Below, in pieces: positions 1 through 8,649 of a stretch of DNA of 64,000 bases. Position 1 is the stretch's first letter. The number at the start of each line of letters is the position of its first letter. Under the pieces are notes generated by a model, which made no database searches, was not told the DNA's origin, and saw nothing but the letters and a program-made list of their open reading frames with translations. This stretch comes from CBDCRK01 sp965220955. GTDB lineage: Bacteria > Desulfobacterota > Binatia > Bin18 > CBDCRK01. A program made the translations under genes and the position numbers. The stretch is from assembly GCA_965220955.1 (NCBI GenBank), contig CBDCRK010000003.1, positions 1 through 64,000 of the forward strand. Reading direction: 5' to 3'.

Positions 1-567
1 GTATATGCTCGCAATGAAACGTCCCGTGCCGTTGTGGTCCGCTCCCTAAGCCAGGCAGTTATCACTATGGTCACCCTCATGGTTACACTCCTTCCCGCGT
101 CCAGTGACACGCAACAGTTTCAGCCCGAAGACCTCTGGCAACGCGGGTTTCAGGAAACTTACCGTGCAGAGCTTCGCGCCGAAGGCCCCGAAACCATTCA
201 GAAGATTTACCAAGCCGCTTCCGACCGCTACAACCGTATGGCGCTCGAGGTCCTACGCGGACTTGAGCAACGCGGTCTTCTGCGAGTGCATCCGGAAGGA
301 TGCTGGTTGCAAGTGACAATGACTCGATGGCAACGTCGACAGGGGCAGCTGAGCTGGAAACTTCGGCGTTCCATGGCAAAAGGTCGGTATGTTATCTGGC
401 TGCTGAAATCGGCAGGTACATTCGGAGACTGGCTACCCTACGTGTTGTGGAAGATCGGACGGCATGCCGGAAGTCCTATTGAGCCAACCGAGCAGCAGCG
501 CAAGCACCCCTTCCTCTTAGGCGGAGTGACCATTGTTAAACTCCTCTGGCAGCGCAATCTTCGCTGA
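1..567 (+). CDS. Hypothetical protein, C-terminal part (runs in from the left edge)
   Basis: The frame is open from the first base of the window, so this is the C-terminal part of a longer gene; a GTG at 34 is only an internal candidate start. The visible part of about 188 residues is rich in Arg and Trp and has a basic stretch (RWQRRQGQ) followed by a Trp/Leu-rich region ending in GDWLPYVLWKIGRH. I do not recognise a family. It converges on the desaturase gene, and the two stop-codon ends overlap by about 30 bp. No signal peptide or catalytic motif can be assigned from the part seen. Confidence 0.6.
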   Translation, partial: VYARNETSRAVVVRSLSQAVITMVTLMVTLLPASSDTQQFQPEDLWQRGFQETYRAELRAEGPETIQKIYQAASDRYNRMALEVLRGLEQRGLLRVHPEGCWLQVTMTRWQRRQGQLSWKLRRSMAKGRYVIWLLKSAGTFGDWLPYVLWKIGRHAGSPIEPTEQQRKHPFLLGGVTIVKLLWQRNLR

Positions 568-1591
568 CCAGGGCGCTCTTAGCGTTTCGAGAAGCTTGTT
601 GGAAAAGATTGTGGACTGTGGAAAGGATGCCTTTTTGTTCTGTGCATCGATACGGAGAGTCTGAGGGAAGCTCCGCCAGGAGCCGTCTATGTAGGGTTCC
701 CAGGTTATGATACGGAACTGTAGGGAGAAAGTGGTGGAGGGCATGGTAACGCAGCCCTACAGGTGCCGCCAGAACCGTAGGGATCAGCCATCCACCGAGA
801 TTAATGGAATCAAGGAGCTGCCCCAACGAATCAAGAGGCTTGCCGTCATTATTGTAACGGTGTGCCGCCAGGGTGCGGACCTGGTTTATCAATAAGATTC
901 CGGCTCCGACTAGGTACCACTGGAATAGCCACCGCACAGGAACCCAACCCATGATTCCGCCAGTCAGTATAAGCCAAAAGACCACTTCCACAGCAACTTC
1001 CTGCAGTACCCAAGGGAAGACCTGTCGCCCCCGTGGAGCAGGACGACGATAGTCGGTGTTGATCACTAGCGTTGAGGCTCTCTGAAAAACCAGCCGTCGT
1101 AGCGGCGGCAGGAGATATGATAATGGGCCCAGAACTCCCCAGCGCAAGGCAAGAAGGAAAGGAACCACAAGCACGGTTACAATAAACCCCCCAATCCGTA
1201 GGCGACTCCATTGTGCGATCGGCGCGTATTCTGGATCAGCAGGCGTGCCAAAAACACTTTGTCGATGATGATCACCGTGCGACTCCACATACATCAGGCT
1301 TGGCAGCATGAAAGGAAAGCCAACCAGAAGATTCCATGCCGTCTCAAATCCGGGCAGAGCGCCGCGCCTAAGATGGGCGAGTTCGTGAATAAAGAGGGCA
1401 GCCCGAAGCAACGCCATCGTGGCAACAACCGTTGCGGCAAGGTAAAAGGGAGAGCCAAAAACGGCCTGAACCCCCACAATAAATGCTGCCCACCCAACAC
1501 CAGCAGATACCAGCAGATCGCTCCAGTAGATCCCAGGGCGCGGCGGAAAGGCGCCCGAAAACTGTCGGCGGACCTCAAGTAAGTTGGACAT
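536..1591 (-). CDS. Membrane fatty acid desaturase family protein
   Basis: Integral membrane di-iron desaturase or hydroxylase, acting on acyl chains in the inner membrane. The three histidine boxes expected of the family are visible in order: HELAH, then HGDHH, then HALHH near the C-terminus, separated by hydrophobic membrane-spanning stretches. The start is taken at the ATG giving MSNLLEVRR, because an upstream in-frame ATG at 1645 adds a tail unlike the family. The gene is transcribed away from the sphingolipid genes at 3.5-7 kb. Modification of the acyl or sphingoid chain of those lipids is possible, but that is inference from neighbourhood; an ordinary phospholipid desaturase is equally likely. 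Confidence 0.85.
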   Translation of the reverse strand: MSNLLEVRRQFSGAFPPRPGIYWSDLLVSAGVGWAAFIVGVQAVFGSPFYLAATVVATMALLRAALFIHELAHLRRGALPGFETAWNLLVGFPFMLPSLMYVESHGDHHRQSVFGTPADPEYAPIAQWSRLRIGGFIVTVLVVPFLLALRWGVLGPLSYLLPPLRRLVFQRASTLVINTDYRRPAPRGRQVFPWVLQEVAVEVVFWLILTGGIMGWVPVRWLFQWYLVGAGILLINQVRTLAAHRYNNDGKPLDSLGQLLDSINLGGWLIPTVLAAPVGLRYHALHHFLPTVPYHNLGTLHRRLLAELPSDSPYRCTEQKGILSTVHNLFQQASRNAKSALVSEDCAARGV

Positions 1592-1749
1592 GGCGTCTGG
1601 ATTATAGACCACTCGTTCTGCCAAGGCAAAGGAAAAACGGGCCACAAGGAATAGTCTGGCGGGTGAGTTAGGTTAGACCGGCAATTGCCCGCCTTTAGCT
1701 GAGCCAGTCGATTCTGCCAACTTCTTGTCAGATTTTAACTTTCCTGTTG

Positions 1750-2019
1750 TTATTGTCTTTCTAGGGCACCTAAGATTCTAGCGCCAAAGTGGTCGAAAAA
1801 GACGCGTGCAACCAAATCGTGGCCCTCAGGGTTGAGATGATAGTCCGTCTCCCAGAATAATGCTTCCCTTGTCCCCTACATTGGAGGGAGGAGATCCAGG
1901 GTCTCGATTCCATGCTTATTCAGTCTGGTGAGAAATTGCTGTCTCATTCGCTTGTGCAGCTCTAAGTATTCTGGGGTGAGACTGAGTGTTTTGCGCACAG
2001 GGGCACAACTGTTACGTCT
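1750..2019 (-). pseudogene. SGNH/GDSL-type hydrolase C-terminal remnant
   Basis: The minus strand reads for about 90 codons as the C-terminal end of an SGNH-type hydrolase. The telling part is WETDYHLNPEGHDLVARVFF, which has the Asp-x-x-His catalytic block of the family (D and H of DYHLN). A TAG interrupts the frame about 15 codons before this motif, and no N-terminal part is visible upstream. It fills most of the gap between the desaturase and the EEP protein and is best read as a decayed gene. Confidence 0.6.
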
Positions 2020-2143
2020 GAAATTCTTCCCTCACAATAAGGCTACTACTCGTCTGAGCATAACCCTCTCCTTTACTTTGCCTGAATATATTAGCCCTTC
2101 CTTCCCTCTAAGATATGATAAGCTTGTAAGAGCCTAAATTCAC

Positions 2144-3190
2144 ATGGGATTTTTGATAATTGTTTACTTCTTTCCACTCTTAAGGCATTGGCCACGGGCG
2201 ACTCGGGAGCTTAGAATTTGTCTGCCAACCCCAGACTATACCCTTAGTTTTCAACTACTTAGGAAGATTGTAGCACAGACTCTGAGCGCCATTCTGCTCC
2301 TGGTCCTCTTCTCAGGCACCCTCTCGGGTGCTGATCCTGCTCCGGTCCGTAGGGGTGAGTGGGTCGAGATGTCGATCCTTACTTACAATACGCACGGACT
2401 TCCGGCATGGATTGCCAGAGACCACCCGGAGGTCCGCCTTCCCATCATCGGGCAGCTAGCAAACCAATACGATGCGGTTCTTCTACAGGAGGATTTCGCC
2501 TACCATGGCCTTTTGACCAAGAAGGCAACCCACCAACTCATTGTGCGCGGCAATGGGCCTCGCCCTTCCCTTCTAGGATTTATACGCTACTTCTGCGGTT
2601 CCTGCGGCTCCGGCCTTACGCTTTTGGCACGCTTCCCCCGTGATCAACTGATCGAGCTGGACCGCCAGCCTTTTAGCGAGCCGTTCGGCGAGCCTTTCGG
2701 CAAGCCTTTTCACATGTGCGCAGGCTGGTTATGGCGGGCCAAGGATTGCTGGGCCACAAAGGGCTTCATACGGGCACGACTCCGTCTCCACAATGGCGCA
2801 GCATTTGACCTCTATAATTTGCATCTCGATGCGGGTGCGAGTCATCTTGATCGGCAGGCTCGGAAACGGCAACTCCGGCTGCTGCGCAGGCATATTACAG
2901 AGCGCTCGGGCCAAAGTGCTCTTGTGATTGGTGGAGATTTCAACTTTAGGTATAACAATGCTGACGACTGGGCATTGATGCAAGAGTTTGTAGCAGACTT
3001 TGGTCTTCGCGATAGCGGCGTTCGGTACAAAGACCGCTTGGGCCGGGGGGGAGTCGACTACATCCTTTACCGAAGCGGACGAGGAGTCGCCCTTGAAGTG
3101 GTTGAAGCTGGTATTGCAGAAGAATTTTTTCTCAATGGCAAGCCACTCAGTGATCATCCGGCGATTGCAGTGCGCTTACGGATACGCTAG
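2144..3190 (+). CDS. Secreted endonuclease/exonuclease/phosphatase (EEP) family protein
   Basis: Metal-dependent phosphodiesterase of the EEP (DNase I/neutral sphingomyelinase) fold. Visible family motifs are YNTHGLP near the start of the domain, LLQEDF (metal-binding Glu), LHLDAG, GGDFNF and the C-terminal SDHP with the catalytic His. A hydrophobic segment (LSAILLLVLFSGTLSGA) just before the domain looks like a signal peptide. The ATG at 2144 gives an unusually long leader, so a non-ATG start nearer 2260 is possible. A small in-frame repeat (EPFGEPFGKPF) lies in the middle. It is followed, after a 300-bp gap, by ceramide-synthesis-type genes, so a sphingolipid phosphodiesterase role is attractive, but the EEP fold also covers nucleases and inositol phosphatases. 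Confidence 0.75.
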   Translation: MGFLIIVYFFPLLRHWPRATRELRICLPTPDYTLSFQLLRKIVAQTLSAILLLVLFSGTLSGADPAPVRRGEWVEMSILTYNTHGLPAWIARDHPEVRLPIIGQLANQYDAVLLQEDFAYHGLLTKKATHQLIVRGNGPRPSLLGFIRYFCGSCGSGLTLLARFPRDQLIELDRQPFSEPFGEPFGKPFHMCAGWLWRAKDCWATKGFIRARLRLHNGAAFDLYNLHLDAGASHLDRQARKRQLRLLRRHITERSGQSALVIGGDFNFRYNNADDWALMQEFVADFGLRDSGVRYKDRLGRGGVDYILYRSGRGVALEVVEAGIAEEFFLNGKPLSDHPAIAVRLRIR

Positions 3191-3238
3191 TACCTTGCGG
3201 CAGAGTTTTTGACTTGAGGTGGAAAAGGCTGCTTTCCA

Positions 3239-3310
3239 TACTGTCATTCCCGCGCACGCGGGAATCCAGGCCCAGGCGGGGACTAGATTCCTGCTTCCGC
3301 AGGAATGTTA
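3239..3310. repeat. REP-like palindromic pair
   Basis: Two short perfect inverted repeats lie side by side: ATTCCCGCG-CA-CGCGGGAAT and ATTCCTGC-TTCC-GCAGGAAT. A degraded relative containing the same TGTCATT..CCGCG start is found at 37437-37540. This pattern is typical of dispersed extragenic palindromes. The remaining 180 bp up to the SDR gene show no gene. Confidence 0.7.
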
Positions 3311-3496
3311 AAAGGGGGGGGTACCTCGCGCAAAAGATAAGGGAACTTCCGTCAACTTGTACTAGGCAGCTTATTTTGAGATCTGAGCGAGAAATTACTG
3401 TTAATGAAAGCTTAGGATCAGGTATACTCTTTGTTGTTATTACCCCTTGGTTAAAGCATGGAAATCTGGTAACTATCAAGCCTCAAGGGAGGTTTG

Positions 3497-4486
3497 GTGA
3501 AGGGAGGCAGCCCTGTCCTGATCACGGGGGGGACCGGCTTCGTCGGTTCACACCTTGTCGAAGTCCTGTCCGCCCGGGACCTACGACTGCGGGTGCTGAT
3601 GCGACGCACAAGCGACGTGACCCGCCTTGCCCAGTCGGGAAGCGATCTAATCGAAGGGGGACTGGACGACTTGGCTGCGCTCGCCCGTGCAGTTTGCGGC
3701 GTTGATGTCGTTTTCCATCTGGCCGCGGCCACGCGGGCGCGATCGGAGTCGGAATATAGCCGCGTCAATGCAGAGGGAACACGCGCCCTTGTTGAGGCCA
3801 TTCTTTCTGCAAAACCTCGACCCCGTCGGCTAATCTATCTTAGTTCGCTGGCCGCTGTCGGTCCAGCTAGGGAGGCACGGCCGGTGGGACCGGAAGATTT
3901 GCCACAACCAATTACGGCTTACGGCCGGAGCAAGCTGGCAGGAGAACAAATTTGTCTCACTGCTACAAAGGAGTTAGAAGTGGTGGTGCTACGGGCACCA
4001 GCAGTCTATGGTCCTAGGGATCGAGATCTTTTTCTATATTTTTGGTTGGCAGCCCGGGGCCTTCTTCCTATCCCGATGGGACCCGATCGCCCGGTCCAGC
4101 TTATCCATGTGGTCGATCTAGCCGAGGCATTAGTCCGAGCAGCAACAACGCCCGATGTAGCCGGGATTTACCATGTGGCAGAACCTCGATCCTACTCATG
4201 GCGTGAGGCTGCCTCATGGGTCGGTAAAGCAGTAGGACGGCAGGTACGGGCGGTGTTGGTCCCACAATGGTTAGTGCGAGCGGCAGCGGTTGCAAGCGAG
4301 TTCGGGGCGGCCACTGCCGGCCGAGTTACAATCTTTAACCGGGATAAGGCACGGGAGCTTCTCGCCCCTGGCTGGCTGTGCGAAACCGAGGCCGCAAAGA
4401 GAGACTTAGGCTTCGAGACCCGCATTCCGTTACCCGAAGGGCTCGCGGAGACAGCAACCTGGTACCGGGAACAGGGGTGGCTCTAG
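3497..4486 (+). CDS. NAD-dependent epimerase/dehydratase family SDR, candidate 3-oxosphinganine reductase (CerR-like)
   Basis: Extended SDR with an N-terminal Rossmann motif (VLITGGTGFVGSH), a Ser in YLSSLAAVG and the catalytic pair in AYGRSKLAGE (YxxxK). A GTG start with AAGGGAGG just upstream is preferred; a TTG lies one codon earlier. The gene is followed on the same strand by serine palmitoyltransferase (103 bp gap) and a GNAT acyltransferase. In Caulobacter the 3-ketosphinganine reductase CerR belongs to this SDR class and is encoded near spt, so reduction of 3-oxosphinganine is the likely job. Other epimerase-like roles cannot be excluded from sequence alone. Confidence 0.8.
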   Translation: MKGGSPVLITGGTGFVGSHLVEVLSARDLRLRVLMRRTSDVTRLAQSGSDLIEGGLDDLAALARAVCGVDVVFHLAAATRARSESEYSRVNAEGTRALVEAILSAKPRPRRLIYLSSLAAVGPAREARPVGPEDLPQPITAYGRSKLAGEQICLTATKELEVVVLRAPAVYGPRDRDLFLYFWLAARGLLPIPMGPDRPVQLIHVVDLAEALVRAATTPDVAGIYHVAEPRSYSWREAASWVGKAVGRQVRAVLVPQWLVRAAAVASEFGAATAGRVTIFNRDKARELLAPGWLCETEAAKRDLGFETRIPLPEGLAETATWYREQGWL

Positions 4487-4588
4487 CTAATACCGTCGAA
4501 TCAGCAGAGTCGAGGGATAGAATTACAACCTACGGGCGAATCACCTAGACGGAGTACCGAGGATGTATATGGATAGAGGGGGGACTGG

Positions 4589-5785
4589 ATGAATCTTCTC
4601 GAGAAGTGCGTTCGCTTTACTCGTGCTCGGGAGGCGCAGGCTGCGGGTTACTACCCGTTTTTCATACCTATTGAAGCGTCAGATGGCACCGAAGTAGTAG
4701 TACGGGGCGAGCCCAAGATTATGATGGGTTCGAATAACTACCTGGGGCTTACACATCACCCGAAGGTTTTGGCTGCAGCGGAAGCTGCGCTTAAGCAATA
4801 CGGCAGTGGGTGCACAGGCAGCCGCTTCCTTAACGGCACACTGGATCTTCACGAGCAGCTCGAAGAGCGGCTGGCTCGTTTTCTAGGGAAGGAAGCGGCA
4901 CTGGTTTTTAGCACCGGGTACCAAACCAATCTAGGAATCCTGGCGACTCTCAGTGGAAGAGGTGATTATCTCTTCTTGGACAAGCTGAATCATGCCAGTG
5001 TAGTAGATGGCGCTCGCCTAGCCTATGGCAAGGTATGCCGTTATCCCCATAGTGATCTGGAGACCCTAGAACAGCAGCTGGCACAAGCGCCGCGCGACGC
5101 CGGTAAGCTCATTGTCACAGATGGGATCTTCTCCATGGAAGGGGATATTGCCAATCTGCCGGGAATCGCGGCGCTAGCCGAGTGGTATGGTGCCGACATC
5201 ATGGTGGACGATGCCCATGCTATTGGCGTGCTGGGTGAGCAGGGCGGTGGTACAGCGCAGTACTTCCACATTGAGGATAAGGTGACGCTGATTGTGGCCA
5301 CCTTTTCAAAGTCGCTGGCGGCGATTGGTGGTGTAGTTGCAGGGCCGGAGCCTGTGATTCATTATCTGAAACATCACGCCCGCTCCTTAATCTTTAGCGC
5401 GAGCATGCCGCCAGCCTCGGTTGCCACGGTGCTGTCCGCATTGGAAGTGATCGCGGAGGAGCCCGAACGGCGCGAGGCGCTATGGAAAAACACCCGCCGG
5501 ATGCAGGAGGGACTCAAGAGTCTAGGCTACAATATTGGCGAGAGTGAAACACCCGTTATCCCGGTGTTGATTGGTGGACTGGAACAAATGTTGGTCCTAT
5601 GGAAAACACTCTTCAACGCCGGTGTCTTCACTAACTCGGTAACGCCACCGGCCGTGCCAAACCACTCCTGCCGACTGAGGATCTCGGTCATGGCCACGCA
5701 TACCGATGAGCAAATTGATTTTGTGCTGGATGCTTTCGCTCGGGCCGGGCAATCCGAGGCAATAAGGCGTAGGGCCACCGGATAG
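4589..5785 (+). CDS. spt: Serine palmitoyltransferase-type alpha-oxoamine synthase
   Basis: PLP-dependent alpha-oxoamine synthase of about 398 residues. It has GSNNYLGLT, GSGCTGSRFLNG, DDAHAIGVLG (cofactor Asp and His) and ATFSKSLAAIGG with the Schiff-base Lys near residue 241. The start is supported by a GAGGGGGG ribosome site. The family also contains KBL (2-amino-3-ketobutyrate ligase) and BioF. The choice of serine palmitoyltransferase rests on the neighbours: an SDR upstream and a large GNAT acyltransferase 17 bp downstream, the bacterial ceramide set. Neither biotin nor threonine-catabolism genes are nearby. It would condense serine with an acyl thioester to give 3-oxosphinganine in the cytoplasm. 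Confidence 0.82.
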   Translation: MNLLEKCVRFTRAREAQAAGYYPFFIPIEASDGTEVVVRGEPKIMMGSNNYLGLTHHPKVLAAAEAALKQYGSGCTGSRFLNGTLDLHEQLEERLARFLGKEAALVFSTGYQTNLGILATLSGRGDYLFLDKLNHASVVDGARLAYGKVCRYPHSDLETLEQQLAQAPRDAGKLIVTDGIFSMEGDIANLPGIAALAEWYGADIMVDDAHAIGVLGEQGGGTAQYFHIEDKVTLIVATFSKSLAAIGGVVAGPEPVIHYLKHHARSLIFSASMPPASVATVLSALEVIAEEPERREALWKNTRRMQEGLKSLGYNIGESETPVIPVLIGGLEQMLVLWKTLFNAGVFTNSVTPPAVPNHSCRLRISVMATHTDEQIDFVLDAFARAGQSEAIRRRATG

Positions 5786-5802
5786 GCTCATATACCTAAC
5801 CA

Positions 5803-6951
5803 GTGGCTCCTCAGCAGGTGCGGGGCAGGCAAGTGAATGTGTGCGTGGTCCCCGTTCACGGCCGGAAAGATCTCAATCGCTTTCTCAAGCTCCCCTGGCA
5901 TATTTACCAGGGTGACTCGGTCTGGGTACCTCCTCTACTCCACGATCTGAAAAAGTTGCTTGATCCTGGCAAGCATCCGTTTCACCAGCATGCGGATGTC
6001 CAATACTTTCTGGCTTTATGCGATGAGAAACCGGTGGGGCGTATTGCCGCTATTGTCAACCACCAGTATGTCAACTTCCACAACGAGGCCATAGGGTTTT
6101 TCGGGTTCTTCGAAAGCGTGGACAACCCCAGGGTAGCTGCCGAGTTACTGGCGGCCGCGGAGCAATGGGTTTATGAACGAGGGATGCAACAGATCCGTGG
6201 TCCAATGAATTTCTCCACCAACGAGAATTGTGGGCTCCTGGTGGATGGATTCGAGCATCCCCCAGCAGTGATGATGCCTTATAATCCCTCGTACTATGCC
6301 CAGTTACTCGCGGCCGCAGGGTATGCCAAGGCTAGGGATCTGCTAGCTTACCTTATCGAGGACCCCACCAAAACGCCCGAGCGTTTGGCGCGCGGGGTAG
6401 GGCGTCTCCAGCGGGCCCAGGGCATTACCATCCGGCCGATTAACCTGCGGCAGCTGCGGGAAGAGACCGAGCTCATTAGTGAGATCTATAACAGCGCCTG
6501 GGAGCACAACTGGAGCTTTGTTCCTATGACCAAGGCAGAGTTCAACTATCTTGCTAGGCAACTCCGACAGGTAGGAGACCCTAATCTGTGTCTTATTGCC
6601 GAGGTTAAGGGCGAGCCGGTAGGGTTTGCTCTGGCATTGCCGGACTATAATCAGGCGCTTCGGCGCATTAATGGCCGGCTGCTGCCGTTTGGCCTAATTA
6701 AGCTGCTCTGGTACCGGCGCAAGATCAACGCCGCCCGTATACTCGCACTAGGGCTCAAGCCCAGCTTTCGGCGCACAGGCCTGGACGCCATGCTCTACCT
6801 GCGCCTGTGGCAAGAAACGCCGAAGAACGGCTACTCCGCCTGGACCGAATGTTCCTGGATCCTTGAGGACAACTGGGAGATGCGCCGCGGGCTGGAGCGC
6901 ATGGGTGCTCGTGTCTATAAAACCTACCGGATTTATGAAAAGGCGCTATAA
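5803..6951 (+). CDS. GNAT-superfamily acyltransferase, candidate bacterial ceramide synthase (bCerS-like)
   Basis: Protein of about 380 residues with a GNAT-like C-terminal half (GEPVGFALALPDY, then GLKPSFRRTGLDAMLYLRLW resembling an acyl-CoA binding region) and a conserved N-terminal half (KLPWHIYQGDSVWVPPL). This architecture is typical of large GNAT-like proteins found beside serine palmitoyltransferase in many bacteria; the Caulobacter ceramide synthase belongs to the same superfamily. It starts 17 bp after spt and so is almost certainly co-transcribed. A GTG at 5803 is used; another GTG at 5833 (VNVCVVPVHG) is equally possible. The N-acylation of a sphingoid base is inferred from context. 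Confidence 0.72.
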   Translation: MAPQQVRGRQVNVCVVPVHGRKDLNRFLKLPWHIYQGDSVWVPPLLHDLKKLLDPGKHPFHQHADVQYFLALCDEKPVGRIAAIVNHQYVNFHNEAIGFFGFFESVDNPRVAAELLAAAEQWVYERGMQQIRGPMNFSTNENCGLLVDGFEHPPAVMMPYNPSYYAQLLAAAGYAKARDLLAYLIEDPTKTPERLARGVGRLQRAQGITIRPINLRQLREETELISEIYNSAWEHNWSFVPMTKAEFNYLARQLRQVGDPNLCLIAEVKGEPVGFALALPDYNQALRRINGRLLPFGLIKLLWYRRKINAARILALGLKPSFRRTGLDAMLYLRLWQETPKNGYSAWTECSWILEDNWEMRRGLERMGARVYKTYRIYEKAL

Positions 6952-6957
6952 GTCATA

Positions 6958-7107
6958 AATGTGGTGTCAAGCGCGCTGCTCGGCGATGGTGCTGCAGCAG
7001 TTCTGCTACGCGGCAAGACCATGACCGGCAAGCCACGAATTCTTGCCACCGAGAGCACGTTTCTTCCGCAGACCACTGAGCTGATGGGCTTCGACCTACT
7101 CTTCTAG
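6958..7107 (+). pseudogene. Type III polyketide synthase remnant
   Basis: Fifty codons directly after the ceramide-type acyltransferase read as an internal piece of a chalcone-synthase-like type III PKS: ALLGDGAAAVLL followed by PRILATESTF and ELMGFDLLF, then a stop. Intact relatives continue for more than 100 residues beyond this point. No start codon or N-terminal half with the active-site Cys is visible. It is a decayed fragment. Confidence 0.55.
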
Positions 7108-7114
7108 GGTGTCT

Positions 7115-7575
7115 TTAAGAAGTACTCTCAAGCTTCAGTGAGCCAAGGGGGGTGCGGTCCACCACCGGGGTCCGCTTAGTTCCTGCCGTCAGCTTGTTCG
7201 ACCCGGGATAGCGCTCAAATGGATCGGTCAGCTCGATCTCCTTGGCATACTCCTTTATCGCCGGGATTACCTCCTGGGCAATCAGTCGCATGCTGGTCAT
7301 CCGGTCTTCGTTGCCGACCGGACCTTGTACATTGAAGACGGTAAAGATACCGGGTCGCAGCACCCGCAGCATGAGCTTGATCTTCTCAATCACGGTTTTG
7401 GGTGACCCCACGATCATCAGCAGGTCTTTCTGGGCTCGATCATAGGCTCTGAGCAGTTTTTGTCGCACCTCGTCATAATTTTTGCCCTCAGCTTCGTCAG
7501 CCCCGTGCTGGGCCTGCTTTAGCCGATCCGAACTCACACCGACCCATCCCCCACTGGGGCTGTAGGGAGGCACTA
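7115..7575 (-). pseudogene. LLM-class flavin oxidoreductase, C-terminal part (split gene)
   Basis: C-terminal about 150 residues of a luciferase-like (LLM) flavin-dependent oxidoreductase: SGGWVGVSSDRLKQ, then IVGSPKTVIEKIKLML and RLIAQEVIPAIKEYAKE, which are typical of the family. It lacks the N-terminal flavin-binding half. That half is found on the same strand at 10.3-11.2 kb, on the other side of a Mu-like element. The two pieces join in register near PPGYNSK / PPYSPSGGW, so this is one gene interrupted by an insertion. Confidence 0.8.
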
Positions 7576-7861
7576 GTATTGCGACAACCGGGATTAGGAG
7601 GGATTAATTAGGAATAACCGGGATAAGGGCTTGAAATGAAAGAGAAAAGAAGGAAAATATTGACAGCTTTTTGTCTTGGATTTGAGATTGCGACAAATCG
7701 CCTAAATCTCCAAAATCGGCATTTCTACGCAGCTATTTTGCAACATCATCATAGCCGTTTAAATCCTGTTTAAATCTTCCTTAGGGGGCTGAAATAGTAT
7801 AAGTAAGGGGACTAGATAGAACTGCAATGCGGGGGAGGGCTAGGCAGTATGCGAAAACATA

Positions 7862-8143
7862 CTACCGCTTTAAAGCCCTCCCCCACGCCTCCTTACTCTT
7901 CCAAGCACAACCGGTATTGCTCTGACGAGAACTCGATCGTTGCTTTTTTTGGTCTTCGGGACTGCTGTATGCCGGTTTTCGATATGCCTCAACGGCAATT
8001 GTCCGCATCTGGTCATATGCGACTTGAATAAGCTCCCCGGATCTTCGCAATTCTGCCAGAACTTCGAGCAGCCCTATGATTGGAGTACCGTCCTGGCGTA
8101 CTCTCATAGCTGCTTCTGCGTACTTTGCCAGGCTCTCGCACAC
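7862..8143 (-). CDS. Small hypothetical ORF in the Mu-like element
   Basis: A 93-codon frame on the strand opposite to the transposase. The first two thirds (LAKYAEAAMRVRQ, LLEVLAELRRSGELIQVAYDQMRTIAVEAY) look like amphipathic helices; the C-terminus is basic and low in complexity. I do not recognise it. It sits between the element's left end and the small gene at 8218 and could be a regulator of the element, but it may not be a real gene. Confidence 0.3.
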   Translation of the reverse strand: MCESLAKYAEAAMRVRQDGTPIIGLLEVLAELRRSGELIQVAYDQMRTIAVEAYRKPAYSSPEDQKKQRSSSRQSNTGCAWKSKEAWGRALKR

Positions 8144-8217
8144 GGCCGTGTTTTCTGCCTCGGGAAATTTTCTGAGTAGGGCTTGCTAATCTCAGAGTAT
8201 TTTCTTATATTGTCAAT

Positions 8218-8565
8218 ATGTATTCTGATCATATTCTGACAATCGCGTCGATTTACGCCGCAAATCGCAAACTTACCCTAAGTACGCTGGGCACGTATCT
8301 AGCGCGCGACGGGAAGTTTTTTGGACGGCTGGCAGACGGCCGTGTGACCATCCGCCTCGCCGAGCATGTATTGCAGTCGCTCTCCGACCATTGGCCGGAG
8401 GGGCTGGAGTGGCCGGAAGAAATCCCCCGCCCGACGCCCTCGCGCGGCGAGGAAGTGAGGGCAAGGCGATCGTGCCCTTTGTGTGGGAGTGAAATCTCTG
8501 CTCCACCGGAAGAAATCATCCGACGCCCGACGCCCTCGCGCGGCGAGGAAGTGAGGGCAAAGTGA
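8218..8565 (+). CDS. Small regulatory-type protein of the Mu-like element with a duplicated tail
   Basis: The 115-residue product begins with an approximately 65-residue domain (TIASIYAANRKLTLSTLGTYLARDGKFFGRL.. region, ending SDHWPEG) of a type often met upstream of Mu-like transposases, probably DNA-binding. The C-terminal 50 residues contain the same segment twice (RPTPSRGEEVRA), encoded by two identical 37-nt blocks. A short CPLCGSE stretch lies between the two and resembles half a zinc knuckle. The duplicated tail looks like insertion of a dispersed palindromic repeat rather than a functional domain. Confidence 0.5.
   Translation: MYSDHILTIASIYAANRKLTLSTLGTYLARDGKFFGRLADGRVTIRLAEHVLQSLSDHWPEGLEWPEEIPRPTPSRGEEVRARRSCPLCGSEISAPPEEIIRRPTPSRGEEVRAK
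8428..8560 (+). repeat. Two identical 37-nt direct repeats with internal palindrome
   Basis: Positions 8428-8464 and 8524-8560 are identical over 37 nt and begin CGCCCGACGCCCTCGCG. Each contains an inverted repeat CCTCGC-GCG-GCGAGG. They lie in frame within the small gene at 8218, giving the repeated peptide RPTPSRGEEVRA. Confidence 0.85.
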
Positions 8566-8649
8566 AGCCTCAGGAGGTTCAAGTTGATTTTTGCGGTTCA
8601 AGTTCTCTCAAGTTCCTAATTTTACAGCTTATTTTCTGAAAATACCGCG

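Noticed and set aside
1928..2137. A 69-codon plus-strand frame in the desaturase-EEP gap
   Set aside because: The minus strand at 1750-2019 has recognisable SGNH hydrolase sequence; the plus frame has no family signal or ribosome site.
4589..5785. BioF or 2-amino-3-ketobutyrate CoA ligase
   Set aside because: No biotin or threonine dehydrogenase genes nearby; the flanking SDR and GNAT genes fit sphingolipid synthesis. Not fully excluded.
8253..8601. Several overlapping minus-strand frames opposite the small transposon gene
   Set aside because: They only reflect the palindromic GC-rich repeats.
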